From positions 167,025,640 through 167,089,639 of the forward strand of contig NC_089493.1 in NCBI RefSeq assembly GCF_036850765.1: 64,000 nucleotides of DNA, read 5' to 3'. Of the stretch, positions 42,211 through 54,202 are shown in pieces (positions within the stretch are counted from its first letter, which is position 1; every line of letters begins with the position of its first letter). A program made the translations under genes and the position numbers. The stretch comes from Saccopteryx bilineata (Eukaryota; Chordata; Mammalia; Chiroptera; Emballonuridae). The notes beneath the pieces are model-generated. The model saw nothing but the letters and a program-made list of their open reading frames with translations, was not told where the DNA came from and did no database searches.

Positions 42211-42989
42211 AAGACGCCTGGGTTTTATTTCTAGTGGAGCCGATGACTCAGCCCATAATTATTTCTAATTGTTTATTTGCATATGCAGATCTTCAGTCCC
42301 CTGCTCAAAGTTTAGAGAATGGTGAGGAATTCATTCTGTGACCAGGGAAACTGAGTCACTGGATGCCTGAGTGAAGATGCGTCTGACGAGGGAAACAGGG
42401 CTGGTCCCAGACCTTCACCCACTTCTCACTAAACTGGAAAAGCCAGAGTGAGCCGAGATGAGAAAGACGCCTGGAGCCAGCAAGGAGGCAGTCCCGGGAG
42501 AAGAGACAGACACATCCCAGGCTAGGAGAAGCCAAAGACACCAGTGAGTAGGTGAGAGCTGGGAGATGAGCGTGGGGCCTTTGCAGCCCACAATGCCCCA
42601 GTCACCTTTAGGGTCTGCCCTTCAGGCCGGCACAGCTTTCTCAGGGTCTGTACACTCTTTCCTCACTCCCCTCACCCATCCTTGGCCCACACCCATCATC
42701 ACACCCCTGACTTGGAAAAGGCAGTTATCTGTGGCCCCAAACTTCAGATTCACATTTCCAGCAGCCCACTGACACCTCCACTTGTATAACTGATAGGTAC
42801 CTTAAACTTTTAAAACAGCTCCTTCTATCTGACCCCCATTCACCTCCCTCAGGTAACATAAAAAATGGTACCACTCTTCATCCAGTTGGAAAAGTCAGAA
42901 TCCCAGAGTCAGTATGCTCTTTCTCCTACCCCCACATTCCATTCATTGGCAAGTCCTGTAGGTTGTTTCTATAGAGTATCTCCTGTTGT

Positions 42990-43368
42990 ATGACCAGGTG
43001 GTGGTGCAGTGGATAGATCCTCGGACCGGGAGGTGGAGGACCCAGGTTTGAAACCCCAAGGTCTCTGGTTTGAGTGCAGGCTCATCAGGCTTGAACACCA
43101 GGTCACTGGCTAGAGCGTGGGATCATAGATATGACGCCATGGTCGCTGGCTTGAGCCCAAAGGTCGCAGGCTTGAAGCCCAAGGTTGCTGGCTTGAGCAA
43201 GGGGTCACTCGCTCTGCTGTAGCCCCCAGGTCAAGGCACATATGAGAAGGCAATCAATGAACTGAAGGTGCCGCAGCAAAGAATTGATGCTTCTCATCTC
43301 TCTCTCTTCCTGTCTGTCCCTATCTGTTCCTCTCTCTTCTGTCTCTGACAACATATATATATATATAT
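42990..43368 (+). repeat. SINE with extended internal repeats and (AT)n tail
   Basis: 'tgaccaggtggtggtgcag' head with several extra 'gctggcttgag' units, making it longer than its relatives. The tail is replaced by ATATATAT (43353-43368). Confidence 0.88.
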
Positions 43369-43485
43369 CCTATTGATCCACTTCCCTCAATTTCCAACAC
43401 CACCAATCTAGTTTAAGCCCCCATTATCAGTCTCCTGGTCTAATATCTGGTCTCCTTGCTTCCAGTCTCCACACATACAACATTT

Positions 43486-44755
43486 TTTTTTTTATAATAA
43501 ATTTTTATTAATGGTAATGGGATGACATTAATAATCAGGGTACATATATTCAAAGAAAACATGTCTAGGTTATTTTGTCATTAAATTATGTTGCAAACCC
43601 CTCGCCCAAAGTCAGACTATCCTCCGTCACCCTCTATCTAGTTCTCTGTGCCCCTCCCCCTCCCCCTAACTCTCTCCCTCCCTCCCTCCCTCCCATGTTC
43701 TCCCTCCCCCCCACCCTTGGTAACCACCACACTCTTGTCCATGTCTCTTAGTCTCATTTTTATGTTCCACCAATGTATGGAATCATGTAGTTCTTGTTTT
43801 TTTCTGATTTACTTATTTCACTTCTTATAATGTTATCAAGATCCCACCATTTTGCTGTAAATGATCTGATGTCATCATTTCTTATGGCTGAGTAGTATTC
43901 CATAGTGTATATGTGCCACATCTTCTTTATCCAGTCTTCTATTGAAGGGCTTTTTGGTTGTTTCCATGTCTTGGCCACTGTGAACAGTGCTGCAATGAAC
44001 ATGGGGCTACATGTGTCTTCACGTATCAATGTTTCTGAGGTTTTGGGGTATATACCCAGTAGAGGGATTGCTGAGTCGTAAGGTAGTTCTATTTGCAGTT
44101 TTTTGAGGAACCACCATACTTTCCTCCATAATGGTTGTACTACTTTACAGTCCCACCAACAGTGAATGAGGGTTCCTTTTTCTCCACAGCCTCTCCAACA
44201 TTTGCTATTACCCGTCTTGTTGATAATAGCTAATCTAACAGGAGTGAGGTGGTATCTCATTGTAGTTTTGATTTGCATTTCTCTAATAACTAATGAAGCT
44301 GAGCATCTTTTCATATATCTGTTGGCCATTTGTATCTCTTCCTGGGAGAAGTGTCTGTTCATGTCCTCTTCCCATTTTTTAATTGGATTGTTTGTTTGTT
44401 GTTGAGTTTTATGAGTTCTTTGTAAATTTTGGATATTAGGCCCTTATCTGAGCTGTCGTTTGAAAATATCAGTTCCCATATAGTTGGCTGTCTGTTTATT
44501 TTGATATCAGTTTCTCTTGCTGAGCAAAAACTTTTAATTTTGATGTAGTCCCATTCATTTATCTTTGCCTTCACTTCTCTTGCCATTGGAGTCAAGTTCA
44601 TAAAATGTTCTTTAAAACCCAGGTCCATGATTTTAGTACCTATGTCTTCTTCTATGTACTTTATTGTTTCAGGTCTTATATTTAGGTCTTTGATCCATTT
44701 TGAATTAATTTTAGTACACGGGGACAGGCTGTAGTCGAGTTTCATTCTTTTGCAC
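43486..44755 (-). mobile_element. 5'-truncated LINE-1 with frameshift
   Basis: Reverse-oriented L1 with its A tail at the left. Two ORF2 pieces are in different frames, about 43760-44362 (C-terminus, with [18 protein letters not shown] and [15 protein letters not shown]) and 44359-44757 (upstream part), so a frameshift lies near 44360. Flanking repeats ACACATACAACATTT lie at 43471-43485 and 44756-44770. Non-functional. Confidence 0.95.
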
Positions 44756-44799
44756 ACACATACAACATTTTATTCATAAATTGCCAGAGTAATTGCTTC

Positions 44800-45335
44800 T
44801 TTAAAAAAAGAGGAAGTAAGATCTTATCACTCTCTTCTTAACTCTTCAGTGACTTCAGAATAAAATCCAAATGCTCCAGCATGGTCTACAAGGCTGTGCA
44901 TGATTGGCCCCTGCCCATCTTCTCCCCTCCCCTCCCTGTGCTCCAGCTTCCCTGCTGTTCCACCAGCAACCCAAGTCCCTTAGTGTCAGGCCAAGAGACT
45001 TCATACCGGCTGCTTTGCCTCTCCTTCTGGTGTGCTCCTTTCCCAGCTCTCCATATCTTGCTTCTCATCCTTAAGTTTCAACTCTTCACAGAGGCCTTCC
45101 CCATCCACCCAACCAAAAGGCTCCCTCTTTAGGGACATCACTTTGGTTTAGTTTCTTTACAGCACTGAATCTGTGTGTGTTTTCTGTTCCCCCTCTACAG
45201 TGGATGCTCCAGAAAAGCAGGGACCTCATCTCTTTTGTGCATACAATATCCCCAATTCCTTGCAAAAACTGGGTGCCAAATACATATTTGTTGAATGAAT
45301 GAATGGAATGAATGAATGAATAAACAAATAAATGA
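44800..45335 (+). repeat. LINE L2 3' end, sense
   Basis: 'gtgacttcagaataaaatccaaatg', 'tcttcacagaggccttcccc' and the terminal 'tttgttgaatgaatg' are typical L2. Confidence 0.75.
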
Positions 45336-45366
45336 ATAAGAGAATGGTGGCTTTTTGGTTCCAAGG

Positions 45367-45372
45367 TTTATT
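45367..45372 (-). terminator. ARAP3: Candidate ARAP3 poly(A) signal AATAAA
   Basis: TTTATT on the plus strand, next to the end of an L2 remnant. It was chosen for position only; an alternative hexamer lies at 45532-45537. Confidence 0.5.
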
Positions 45373-45823
45373 ACCAGTAAACCTATTCTTTTTGGCTCCT
45401 CTTTGTCCCAGCTCCCAATTCTGATCAACCCTCCCCCCCCCATTCTTTAGCTTCAGTGGAGTCCCCAAATGAAGGAGGTGAATTAGACAGACTTGGAGAT
45501 CGTTTACATCTCTGGCTTCCAAATCTTGTTTTTTATTTAATGCAGTAAAACTGTTCTTTTCAAACCCCAAATCTCTTACTGAACTGTAACATATCAAATA
45601 TATCACGTAGAAGTTGCCCTTGTTGAGGAAAAATATATAGGGCTTACAGCTCTGAAAAACAGTTTGATGTTCACCATTCTTCCTTATTTCAGTTACTCCA
45701 TAGTACAGACAAGTGAGCAGAGGCCCAGAGAGGGGCTATGACCTGCCTCTCTCAGGGCAGGTCACAGGCTCGGGAGCCTGCATTTCCTGAGCTACGTCCA
45801 CAGCACCACGCTAGATTCTAGAG

Positions 45824-46146
45824 CAGGGGTCGGGAACCTATGGCTCGTGAGCCAGATGTGGCTATTTTGATGGCTGCATCTGGCTCGCAGACAAATCTTT
45901 AATTAAAAAAATAACAACGTTAAAAATATAAAACATTCTCATGTATTACAATCCATTCATTTCCTACCGCTCATGTTCATGGTTGCGGGTGGCTGGAGCC
46001 AATCACAACTGTCCTCCGGGACAACACCACAAATTTTTATTGGATAATGCGTAAGGTACACGGGTCGTTGTATGGCTCTCACAGAATTACATTTTAAAAT
46101 ATGTGGCGTTCTTGGCTCTCTCAGCCAAAAAGGTTCCCGACCCCTG
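45824..46146 (+). mobile_element. Non-autonomous hAT transposon (323 bp), distinct family
   Basis: Terminal inverted repeats CAGGGGTCGGGAACC / GGTTCCCGACCCCTG and a perfect 8-bp duplication TTCTAGAG at 45816-45823 and 46147-46154. No coding capacity. It lies between the ARAP3 stop codon and the probable ARAP3 poly(A) signal. Confidence 0.93.
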
Positions 46147-46244
46147 TTCTAGAGTCTTTTCAGCCAGGGCAGAGGAAGTTCCCAATAGTGTGTGCTGAGG
46201 CAAGAGCTTGGGTCTTTTGGTTACCTACTCTCTCAGACTGCTGG

Positions 46245-48274
46245 TCATGTGAGGGGCTGGCTGGAGGGTAGGCTGGAGCAAGGAGGTGGGGTGGGGAAGC
46301 CAGGTGCCTGTGTTGGATGGCTGTTGGGGCTCGGAGGCTCAGGGCTGGAGGGCTGGGAAGGGCTGCCCAGGTCGATAGTGCTTTCTCCCTTCCTCAGGAT
46401 GAGGCTGCTGAGCTCCTGGAGCAGCTGCTCTTCCAGTGATGCAGGTACCTGGGAACGGTTCTTTGAATGGGGACCCGGAGGGGGCTCGGGTGGCCTCTCC
46501 TCCCGGCCTGCCTTAGAGAGAAGGGGTTGATCAGAGGACTTCTGGCTTGCAAGAGGGGTCTCTGACTTGGCTGCCTGCTCCCTCATGGTGGAGAAGGAGG
46601 TGGAGGTGTCCTTGGTCAGCTCCGGGAAGGCCCCCACTTCCTCGTACACTGGCTCCTCATACACAGTCTCCTGCAGTTCCTCTTGCTCCTCCACAGACCC
46701 CTGGGATGACTTCATCGGCTGGATGGGAATGGGTTGGCAGGAGGCAGAGTTAGAGTTACCAGAGTATTTATCACTATCATTTATGGAGCTCTTGTTCTCA
46801 GCCAAATGCTGAATACTTCGAAGATATGGTATCAGAACAACTGTGTATGATGGGCGACACTAAAGGTGAGCGAACTGAGGTATATAGGGGTTAAGTTGTG
46901 AAATGGTAGAGCTGAGACTTGAAGCCGGGTCTCTCCAAAGAGCATTCATCTACCAGGGGTACCCAAACTTTTTACACAGGGGGCCAGTTCACTGTCCCTC
47001 AGACCATGGAGGGCTGGACTATAAAAAAAACTATGAACAGCCTGACCTGTGGTGGCGCAGTGGATAAAGCGTCGACCTGGAAATGCTGAGGTCGCCAGTT
47101 CGAAACCCTGGGCTTGCCTGGTCAAGGCACATATGGGAGTTGATGCTTCCAGCTCCTCCCCCCTTCTCTCTCTCTGTCTCTCCTCTCTCTCTCTCTCTCT
47201 CTTTCTCTCCCCCTCTCCTCTCTAAAATGAATAAATAAAAAAAAATTTTAAAAAAACTGAACAAATCCCTGTGCACACTGCACATATCTTATTTTAAAGT
47301 AAAAAAACAAAACGGGAACAAATACAATATTTAAAATAAAGAACAAGTAAATTTAAATCAACAAACTGACCAGTATTTCAATGGGAACTATGGGCCTGCT
47401 TTTGGCTAATGAGATGGTCAATGTCCAGTTCCATATTTGTCACTGCTAGCTGTAACAAGTCATTGACACGCTTCTGGAGCTGTGACGCACTGGAAGTAGT
47501 ACTGTATATGAGCGGTGCTGCCACATACAGTACTCCAGGAGCATCCGCATCCTGTACTCCTCTCACTGACCACCAATGACAGAGGTGCCCCTTCCGGAAG
47601 TGCAGTGGGGGCTGGATAAATGGCCTCAGGGGGCCGCATGCAGCCCGCGGGCTATAGTTTGGGGACCCCTGATCTAGCCACTTTCTTGCTGTTTCTCAGA
47701 TCTGTAACCACTTCCCCCTTTCCTCACCACATTTTACCATCTTTCATTTTCTTCACTTATTCTGGCCCCAGCACTCTCTCACTCACTCTTTTTCTCTCTT
47801 ACACATAAACTGAGGACCTGCAGCAGGACAGGGACAGAGAGCACACCTGCTTGGGCAGCACAGAGAGAGCACACAGCTGGAGCAGGCACAGTACTCACAA
47901 AGAACATGGACAGGGTCCTCCGATTGTGAAGTCGCCTCTGGGCACAGGTGGGGTAGGGATGCGGGGAGAGAAAGACACAGAGACACAGTGAGGCCTGGCA
48001 TCAGGAGGTGGAAAGTGGGGCGCAGAGAAGGCAGAGGGAGGACACCAGGCTGGCAGGTGCACCACTCCCTCTGTAGTGTGGCAAGGGGCACGGGCAGGGA
48101 TCAGGAAGGGGTTGAAGTGGGCTGGGCCCTCACCAGGGTCTGATTGGCAGAGAGGAGGGTGGCCCCACTGTCATCCCCATGGATGGGTAGCAAAGGCATG
48201 GTGCCAAACTTCTGACGGGCAATGTCAGAGGAGGAACGGCGTCGTAAGACCACTGGCTGCTGCTGGTCATCATG
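46245..48274 (-). CDS. ARAP3: ARAP3 C-terminal tail exons
   Basis: Exons 48134-48274, 47899-47937 and 46245-46718 encode the regulatory tail. It has HDDQQQPVVLRRRSSSD, with one more glutamine than the human sequence I recall. It also has the basic RRLHNRRTLSMFF microexon, and a long Pro/Ser/Glu-rich last exon with the tandem tyrosines YEEPVYEEV, known Src-type phosphosites in the family. The protein ends SSQPLT with TGA at 46245-46247. A hAT transposon (46957-47668) lies in the last intron. Confidence 0.9.
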
Positions 48275-51200
48275 CTGGAGGGAGGGGGAGAGGTTGGCAT
48301 GGGAGGTACTGAGGAGTAGAGCTGGAACCACAGACCAGACCTAGCCCTCTGCTCTCTCCTTCCCCTCACCTGGGCTTTGAGGATGCTGGTGGTCCAGTCC
48401 CACATCTCATCCTCATCCGTGCAGGACAGGTAGCTGGGGCGATAAGAGGGGAATATAGGGGGAAGAAAGAGGCCACAGCTATAGGGATGGACAACAGGAA
48501 AAGCGAGGAGATGAAGGACAGGGAGCAGGCTGGACCAGAGGAGAAGCTAGGCTGGAAGGTACTCACAGGTGCATCTTCTCTAGTATCAATGTGAAGCCCC
48601 ACCTGGGAGGCAAAAGAGAACAGTGATGGGGCGATCAGAAAGACAAAGAGGGATGGTAGCAGGGAGGCCCTAGAAGTGTGGGCTGGGGAAGAAAACTCAC
48701 GGTGTTGGAGGCTTTAACTTCTTGCGGATCCCCAGGTAAACCTTGGCACCTTCCAAAGGCCATTCCCGTTCTGGTTTAGAGCTCTGCGAACACGGACGGA
48801 GTCAGTGAGATTCACAGGTTAGAGAAGGACCACTCTTCATGAGGCTGAGAAGTCATGGAAGCATTGGGTGTGTGATCACAGGGGCAAAGGGCCAGGGAAT
48901 CAGTGAGATTGACAAGACTCTGAGCTGTGAAGTGAGAGGGTCAGTGCGGTCATGGCTCCTCCCACACGGCCACCCAGGGTTCCTCCTGATAGCTCCAGGG
49001 CCCCACCTTCTTCTCCTTGAGCAGTAATAAGCAGCGACCACGAACCAGAAAGAACCTCTCCTGGAAGCGGTTTCCCAGGAAGCGGGGTGGTTCCTCTCGA
49101 CACCGCAAGAGCCCCACCCTTGGGCTCTCCCGCCGGACACCTGGGTACAAATGGGCAGTACTAGGTGGGGGGCCCTGGAAGAGAGGCCTAGAGGTGCTAG
49201 GCTGAGGAAGGAGGCTCACCTGTAAAGAGGCAGCTGGCCTGGGCCAGGGAGACTTTTCTCAAGAGCAAGGAGGCCGAGCAGGGCTCTGGGAGCTGGCACC
49301 ATTGTAAGGCCTGCTCCAGGACCCTTTCCTTGGGGTGCAGTGGCCGCTCTAAAGAACAAGGTGGGGGTGGGTATCAACCAGAATATCCATCCATGGCCTG
49401 GATTCCCCAAATCCTTTTTTTTTTTTTCAATTTTTACTTATTGATTTGAGAGAGAAAGTAACAGAGAGAGTGAGAGAGAGACAGGAACATCAATCTGTTC
49501 CTGCAAGTGCCCTGACCAGAGATGCAACCAGCAACCTCTGTGCTTGGAGATGATGCTCTAACCAACTGAGCTATCCAGCCAGGGCCCCAACTCCTTTCCT
49601 ACTAGTAACTCATTCATTCGTCTATTCCACCAGCCAGCTACAGACAATTGTGTTAGCGCTGACTCTACCTCTGCCAGGCCCAGTGCTAGCCTGGGTTGCA
49701 GTGGTGAGCGTGAAACACACCACCTGCCTTCACAAAGCCCACAGCCTAGTGAGTGGGCAGACAGCAAACAAAACAATGAAAGACAAATAATTATTTTGAA
49801 AGAAACAATAAGAAGCTGAAAGAGAGTAACAGGGCAGCTACTGAGAGACGGTGATCAGGCAAGGCTTTTTGGAGGGACCATTTGTAGATGAGACTCAGAG
49901 GCCTGAAGGATTAGGAAGAAGAAATCATGTTAATATCAGAGAGAAGATATTAGTCATGACAAAATGCCTGAGTCAGGAAAGATGTGTTTGAGGAACTAAA
50001 TGACCAGTGTGGCTGGAACAAAGAGAATAGCATGAGTTTTGTGACATCAGGTCTGAGAAATAAACAAGGGCCAGACACTCGGGATCTTATGGACCACAAT
50101 AAGTAACTTGCATTTTAAGTCCAATGGCATTTTATTTTAAGTTCAACGAGAAGCCATTGGAAGGTTTTGTTTTGTTTTGTTCTTATTAAGTGAGGAGCGG
50201 GGAGGCAGAGAGACAGACTCCTATATGTGCCCCAACCAGGATCCACCTGGCAAGCCCCCTACCCAGTGATGTCTGCCCATCTGGGGTGTGGCTCTGTTGC
50301 TCAGCAATCAAGCTATTTTAGTTCCTGAGGTGAGGCCACAGAGCCATCCTCAGCGCCAGGGTCAACTTGCTTGAATAGTTTGAGCCATGGCTGCAGAAGG
50401 GGAAAAGAGAGAGAGAGAAAGGAGGGAGAGGTAGAGAAGCAGATGGTCGCTTCTCCTGTGTGCCCTGACTGGGAATCAAATCCAGGACTTCCACATGCCG
50501 GGCTGATGCTCTATTGCTAAGCCAACCAGCCAGGGCCCATTGGAAGGTTTTAACCATGGGAATGGCATGATCTGATTGATTTATGCTTGAAATGCTCATT
50601 TGGCTGCTGTGCAAACAATGGATTGTCAGGAAGCAAGAATGGAATACTGGCCAGCTATTTACTTTCTGGAAATGTTCATTTTAGAGGTTAATGTTGGGGA
50701 GCAGAAAAATAATCGTGACTTTGGTCAGGGTGGTGACAATGGTGGAGATGGAGAGAGTGATAGATTTGAATAGAATCTACAGAACTAGTCGGTTGGGTCC
50801 AGTATAAAGATGAAGGGAAGGGAGGAGCCCCAGAGCACTTCCAAGTAAGTGTCTGGCCTTGATTACTGGGTGAATGGCGGTGCCACCAACTGAGTTAGGG
50901 AAAACTAGAAAGTGGCCTGGACCTTTTGTTAGGGGAGGGGGTTGGGAATTGAGTGTGGCCTTAGACATTTTACATTAAGAGGCTTATGAGAAGTACAAAC
51001 AGAAATGCCAAGTAGACAGTTGGACATGTGAGTCTGGAGCTCAGAGAAGTCTGGTAGGAAGATAAAAATTGGGGGACCAGCTTATTAGTAGCATTTCAGC
51101 CATGGGAATGAATGAACTCATCCATAAGAGATATGCAGACAGAGAAAGGAAAGGGATCCAGGATTTGGAGTCTGGGCAAAGGAGGCAGAAAAGTCCCCTT

Positions 51201-54171
51201 CAGGATGGAAGGGAAACCAAGGGTTTGTGGGGTCCACAAGAACCAAGAGAGTAGAGAGATTGAGAAAGAGGGAGTGGCCAGCTGTGCAGACTGTCCCTTC
51301 ACGTGCGTGACAAAGTGTCTGCTGTATTTGGAACACAGAAGTCGTTGTGTTCCCCCTCACCACACACGCACACACATGGTTATACTCACCAAGCTCCCCA
51401 TGCTCGAGAATCTCAAACGTCACCCACAAGTCAGTCCCAGCTGCTGTCCCCCGCATCTCCAGTACCTGGTTTGTCAGCTCCTCAGCAGTCAGTGTTGGGG
51501 ACACCTGGGGTCAGGGCAAAAGCAGAGGACCCTTGCTGGTCAGGCCATTGCTCCTGTCCCCCGTCATCCTTTCACCTCCCCTTCTGTTCCTTTAGAACTG
51601 ACCTTCAGGGTGACACAGCTGTCTGGGAGCTGTTGCTCTATATAAACCTCCATGATGAGGTCTCCAGCCTGGGACAGCTGAGGGGAGGGGGAGAGAAGTC
51701 AGGAGGACACAGAAGATGTAAAGAATCCAGGCCAGAGGACTCCTCATGTGGCCTCATAATCATGTCCTCCTCCCCGCCTCCCAGTCTCCTCCCAACCTTA
51801 CTCCCAACATGGCTCAGGCCCTTAACAGGAAGAACTCGAGGTGGGACCACATCCCTCAGGCTGCACAGGTGCTTCCTGGGACAGCGCAGCACCGTGCTTG
51901 GGAGGACGGGTTTGGAGTCAGGCTGTCTGGGTTCAAACTCTGCCACTCACTATTGTATAACTTCGATTAAGTAACCCTCCAAGCTTCAGTTTCTTTATTT
52001 GAAAAATGGGACTCCCTACTTCATGGAGCTGTGTAATGCTGTGGGAATTATAGGGGCCTGGGATAGAATAAGTCCTCAGCTGTTTACTACAGCATTTGTT
52101 ATTATTCTTCTCACCTCTGTATCTAACTTAGCTAACTCTTCCTTGGGTCTCTTATGTGTGAAATACTTCTGCCACTATTTTATAATGGAGAATCTTCAGA
52201 GGAATGAATGAAACAAATTTGAAACCAAACCCCCTCCCCAAAGCACTCCCTTCTTGGGTTTTCCCTATGTCCAGAAGGAGAAGGTCGGCATCTTCCCATG
52301 ATGGCCCACTCAGGAGCCAAATTACCTGCACATCCTTCCAGGTGGTGATAAGACTGACCTCCAAGTCAATCTGAGCTACCTGATCAGAGTCGATCTGTAC
52401 AACAGGCAAAGGGAGGTGTGTGTTGGGGGTGGGTGGGATAATGGGAAAGAAGAGGAGCAGGGAGAGATGTACATGACCTGAGAACGTGTATGAGAGGATT
52501 AGAGGCTGGAAGAGCTAACCAACTGGGGAAGGATGTTAGGAGTAAGGTTATGGGTGAGAGGGGCCCAGGGCTCTGGGAGGTGGTTCCTGATGCTGTGGGC
52601 TTTCAGAGAGCTGGGGGCTTGTTAGGGTGCACAGGGTCCAGCATTCAGGAATAGGGGCTGTGGCAGGGGTTGAGAGAGCTTACATCAAAGACAGAGACGT
52701 AGCCATCGATGAGTTCCTGCAGTATCCGCACCTCATGCTCGCCACGCCCATCTGTCTGGAACACACTGGGTGCAAACAGCAGGGCCAGGTTCCGCGTGCA
52801 CATCTGGTTTAGAGCCGCACACTTCTGCACCCTGCAGAGGTGCGTGAGGGTCGTGAGGGATGCAGTTTGTGCTCATGCATTTGTCAACACATCTATTCAT
52901 TCAGCACACACTTATTGAGTCCCTACTGTATGCAGGCCCTAGGCTAAATACTTGGGATACAACAGTGAATAAGACACAATCCTGGACTCAAGGAGCTCCT
53001 GATCCAGGGCGGAGATAGACAAGGAATGGGTGATTATAAATATAGTTGGCGTCAGCAAACTTTTTATGTAAAGTCAACAGTTGGTGAATGTTTTAGGTTT
53101 GTGGACCATACAGTCTTATCACAACTCCTGAGCTCTGCTGTTGTTGTGTGAAGGGAGCCATCGAAAATATATAAATGAAGGACATGGCTTTACACTTTAT
53201 GTACAGAACTGAATTAACAAAACAGGCAGAGAGCTAGATTTGGCCCAGAGGTCATAATTGGCCAGTCCCTGTTATATAGTATAATTAGTAAAATCTAGCT
53301 GGAATTCACCTCAGAATCTTTTAAAGATCTGTTACCCCAATAAACTGGTGAAGATAGATCAGCATTTTATTTTTTAATTTTACTCTTTTGTCTCCTACAT
53401 CTAATTCTTTGCCTGGCATAGAATAATAAAACCAAACAACATTGACTGTTCACCATTCTTTATTTTTAAATTTTAAAAAAATTTATTGATTTTAGCAAGA
53501 GGGAAAGAGAGACAGACAGACAGAAAAGTCAATCTGTTCCTGTATGTGCCCTGACTGAGGATCGAACCTGCAACCTCTGCATTCTCAGGATGATACTCTA
53601 TCTGGCCAGGGCTTCACTGCTCACCATTTCTAAATGCTTACTACATACATTGCAGCTGCTGTAGTTTAGAATTTTACAAGGATTAGGAACAAAACAGAAA
53701 CAGAGGCAGGCTCACAGGGAACAGACAACTGTCAGAGGGAAGGGGGAAAGATGGGACAGGATCAAAAAAGGTGAAGGGATTAGCCAAATTATATACATAA
53801 CACATAGACACAAACAACAGGGTAGCAATTCCATAGATACAGACAACAGGGTAGCAATTCCTTCCCAGAGGGAAAGGGGGGATGGAGGGGGGGAGGGGGG
53901 CAAAGGGGTGAAACGGGGTGGAATGAGACTTTGCATGGGCATGGGGGAGAACGATGGGTGGGTAGAGAGTGTTATATTGAGTGGGACACTTGAAACCATG
54001 TCAATACAATATATTAAAAATTAAAATAGCCTGACCCGCGGTGGCGCAGTGGATAAAGCGTCAACCTGGAAATGCTGAGGTCGCCGGTTCGAAACCCTGG
54101 GCTTGCCTGGTCAAGGCACATATGGGAGTCGATGCTTCCAGCTCCTCCCCCCTTCTCTCTCTCTGTCTCTC

Positions 54172-54202
<31 letters not shown>

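Larger units (their letters stand above)
42211..45350. other. Intergenic region between FCHSD1 and ARAP3
   Basis: Gene-free gap in which about half the length is repeats: a SINE with an AT-dinucleotide tail (42990-43368), a truncated L1 (43486-44755) and an L2 remnant (44800-45335). The first 750 bases hold nothing I can identify. Confidence 0.65.
45350..46244 (-). other. ARAP3: Probable ARAP3 3'UTR including a hAT transposon
   Basis: Downstream of the ARAP3 stop the first convincing minus-strand AATAAA is at 45367-45372. An alternative is at 45532-45537. If the former is used, the 3'UTR is about 890 nt and contains the complete hAT element 45824-46146. Removing it plus its extra target copy leaves about 560 nt, close to the size I remember for human ARAP3. 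Confidence 0.5.

Noticed and set aside
43760..44757. Long reverse-transcriptase-like frames
   Set aside because: They are the 3' end of a frameshifted, truncated L1, not a host gene.
51303..51974. 223-codon open frame on the plus strand
   Set aside because: It is antisense to ARAP3 exons 51390-51504 and 51603-51677, and its openness mirrors the coding strand.
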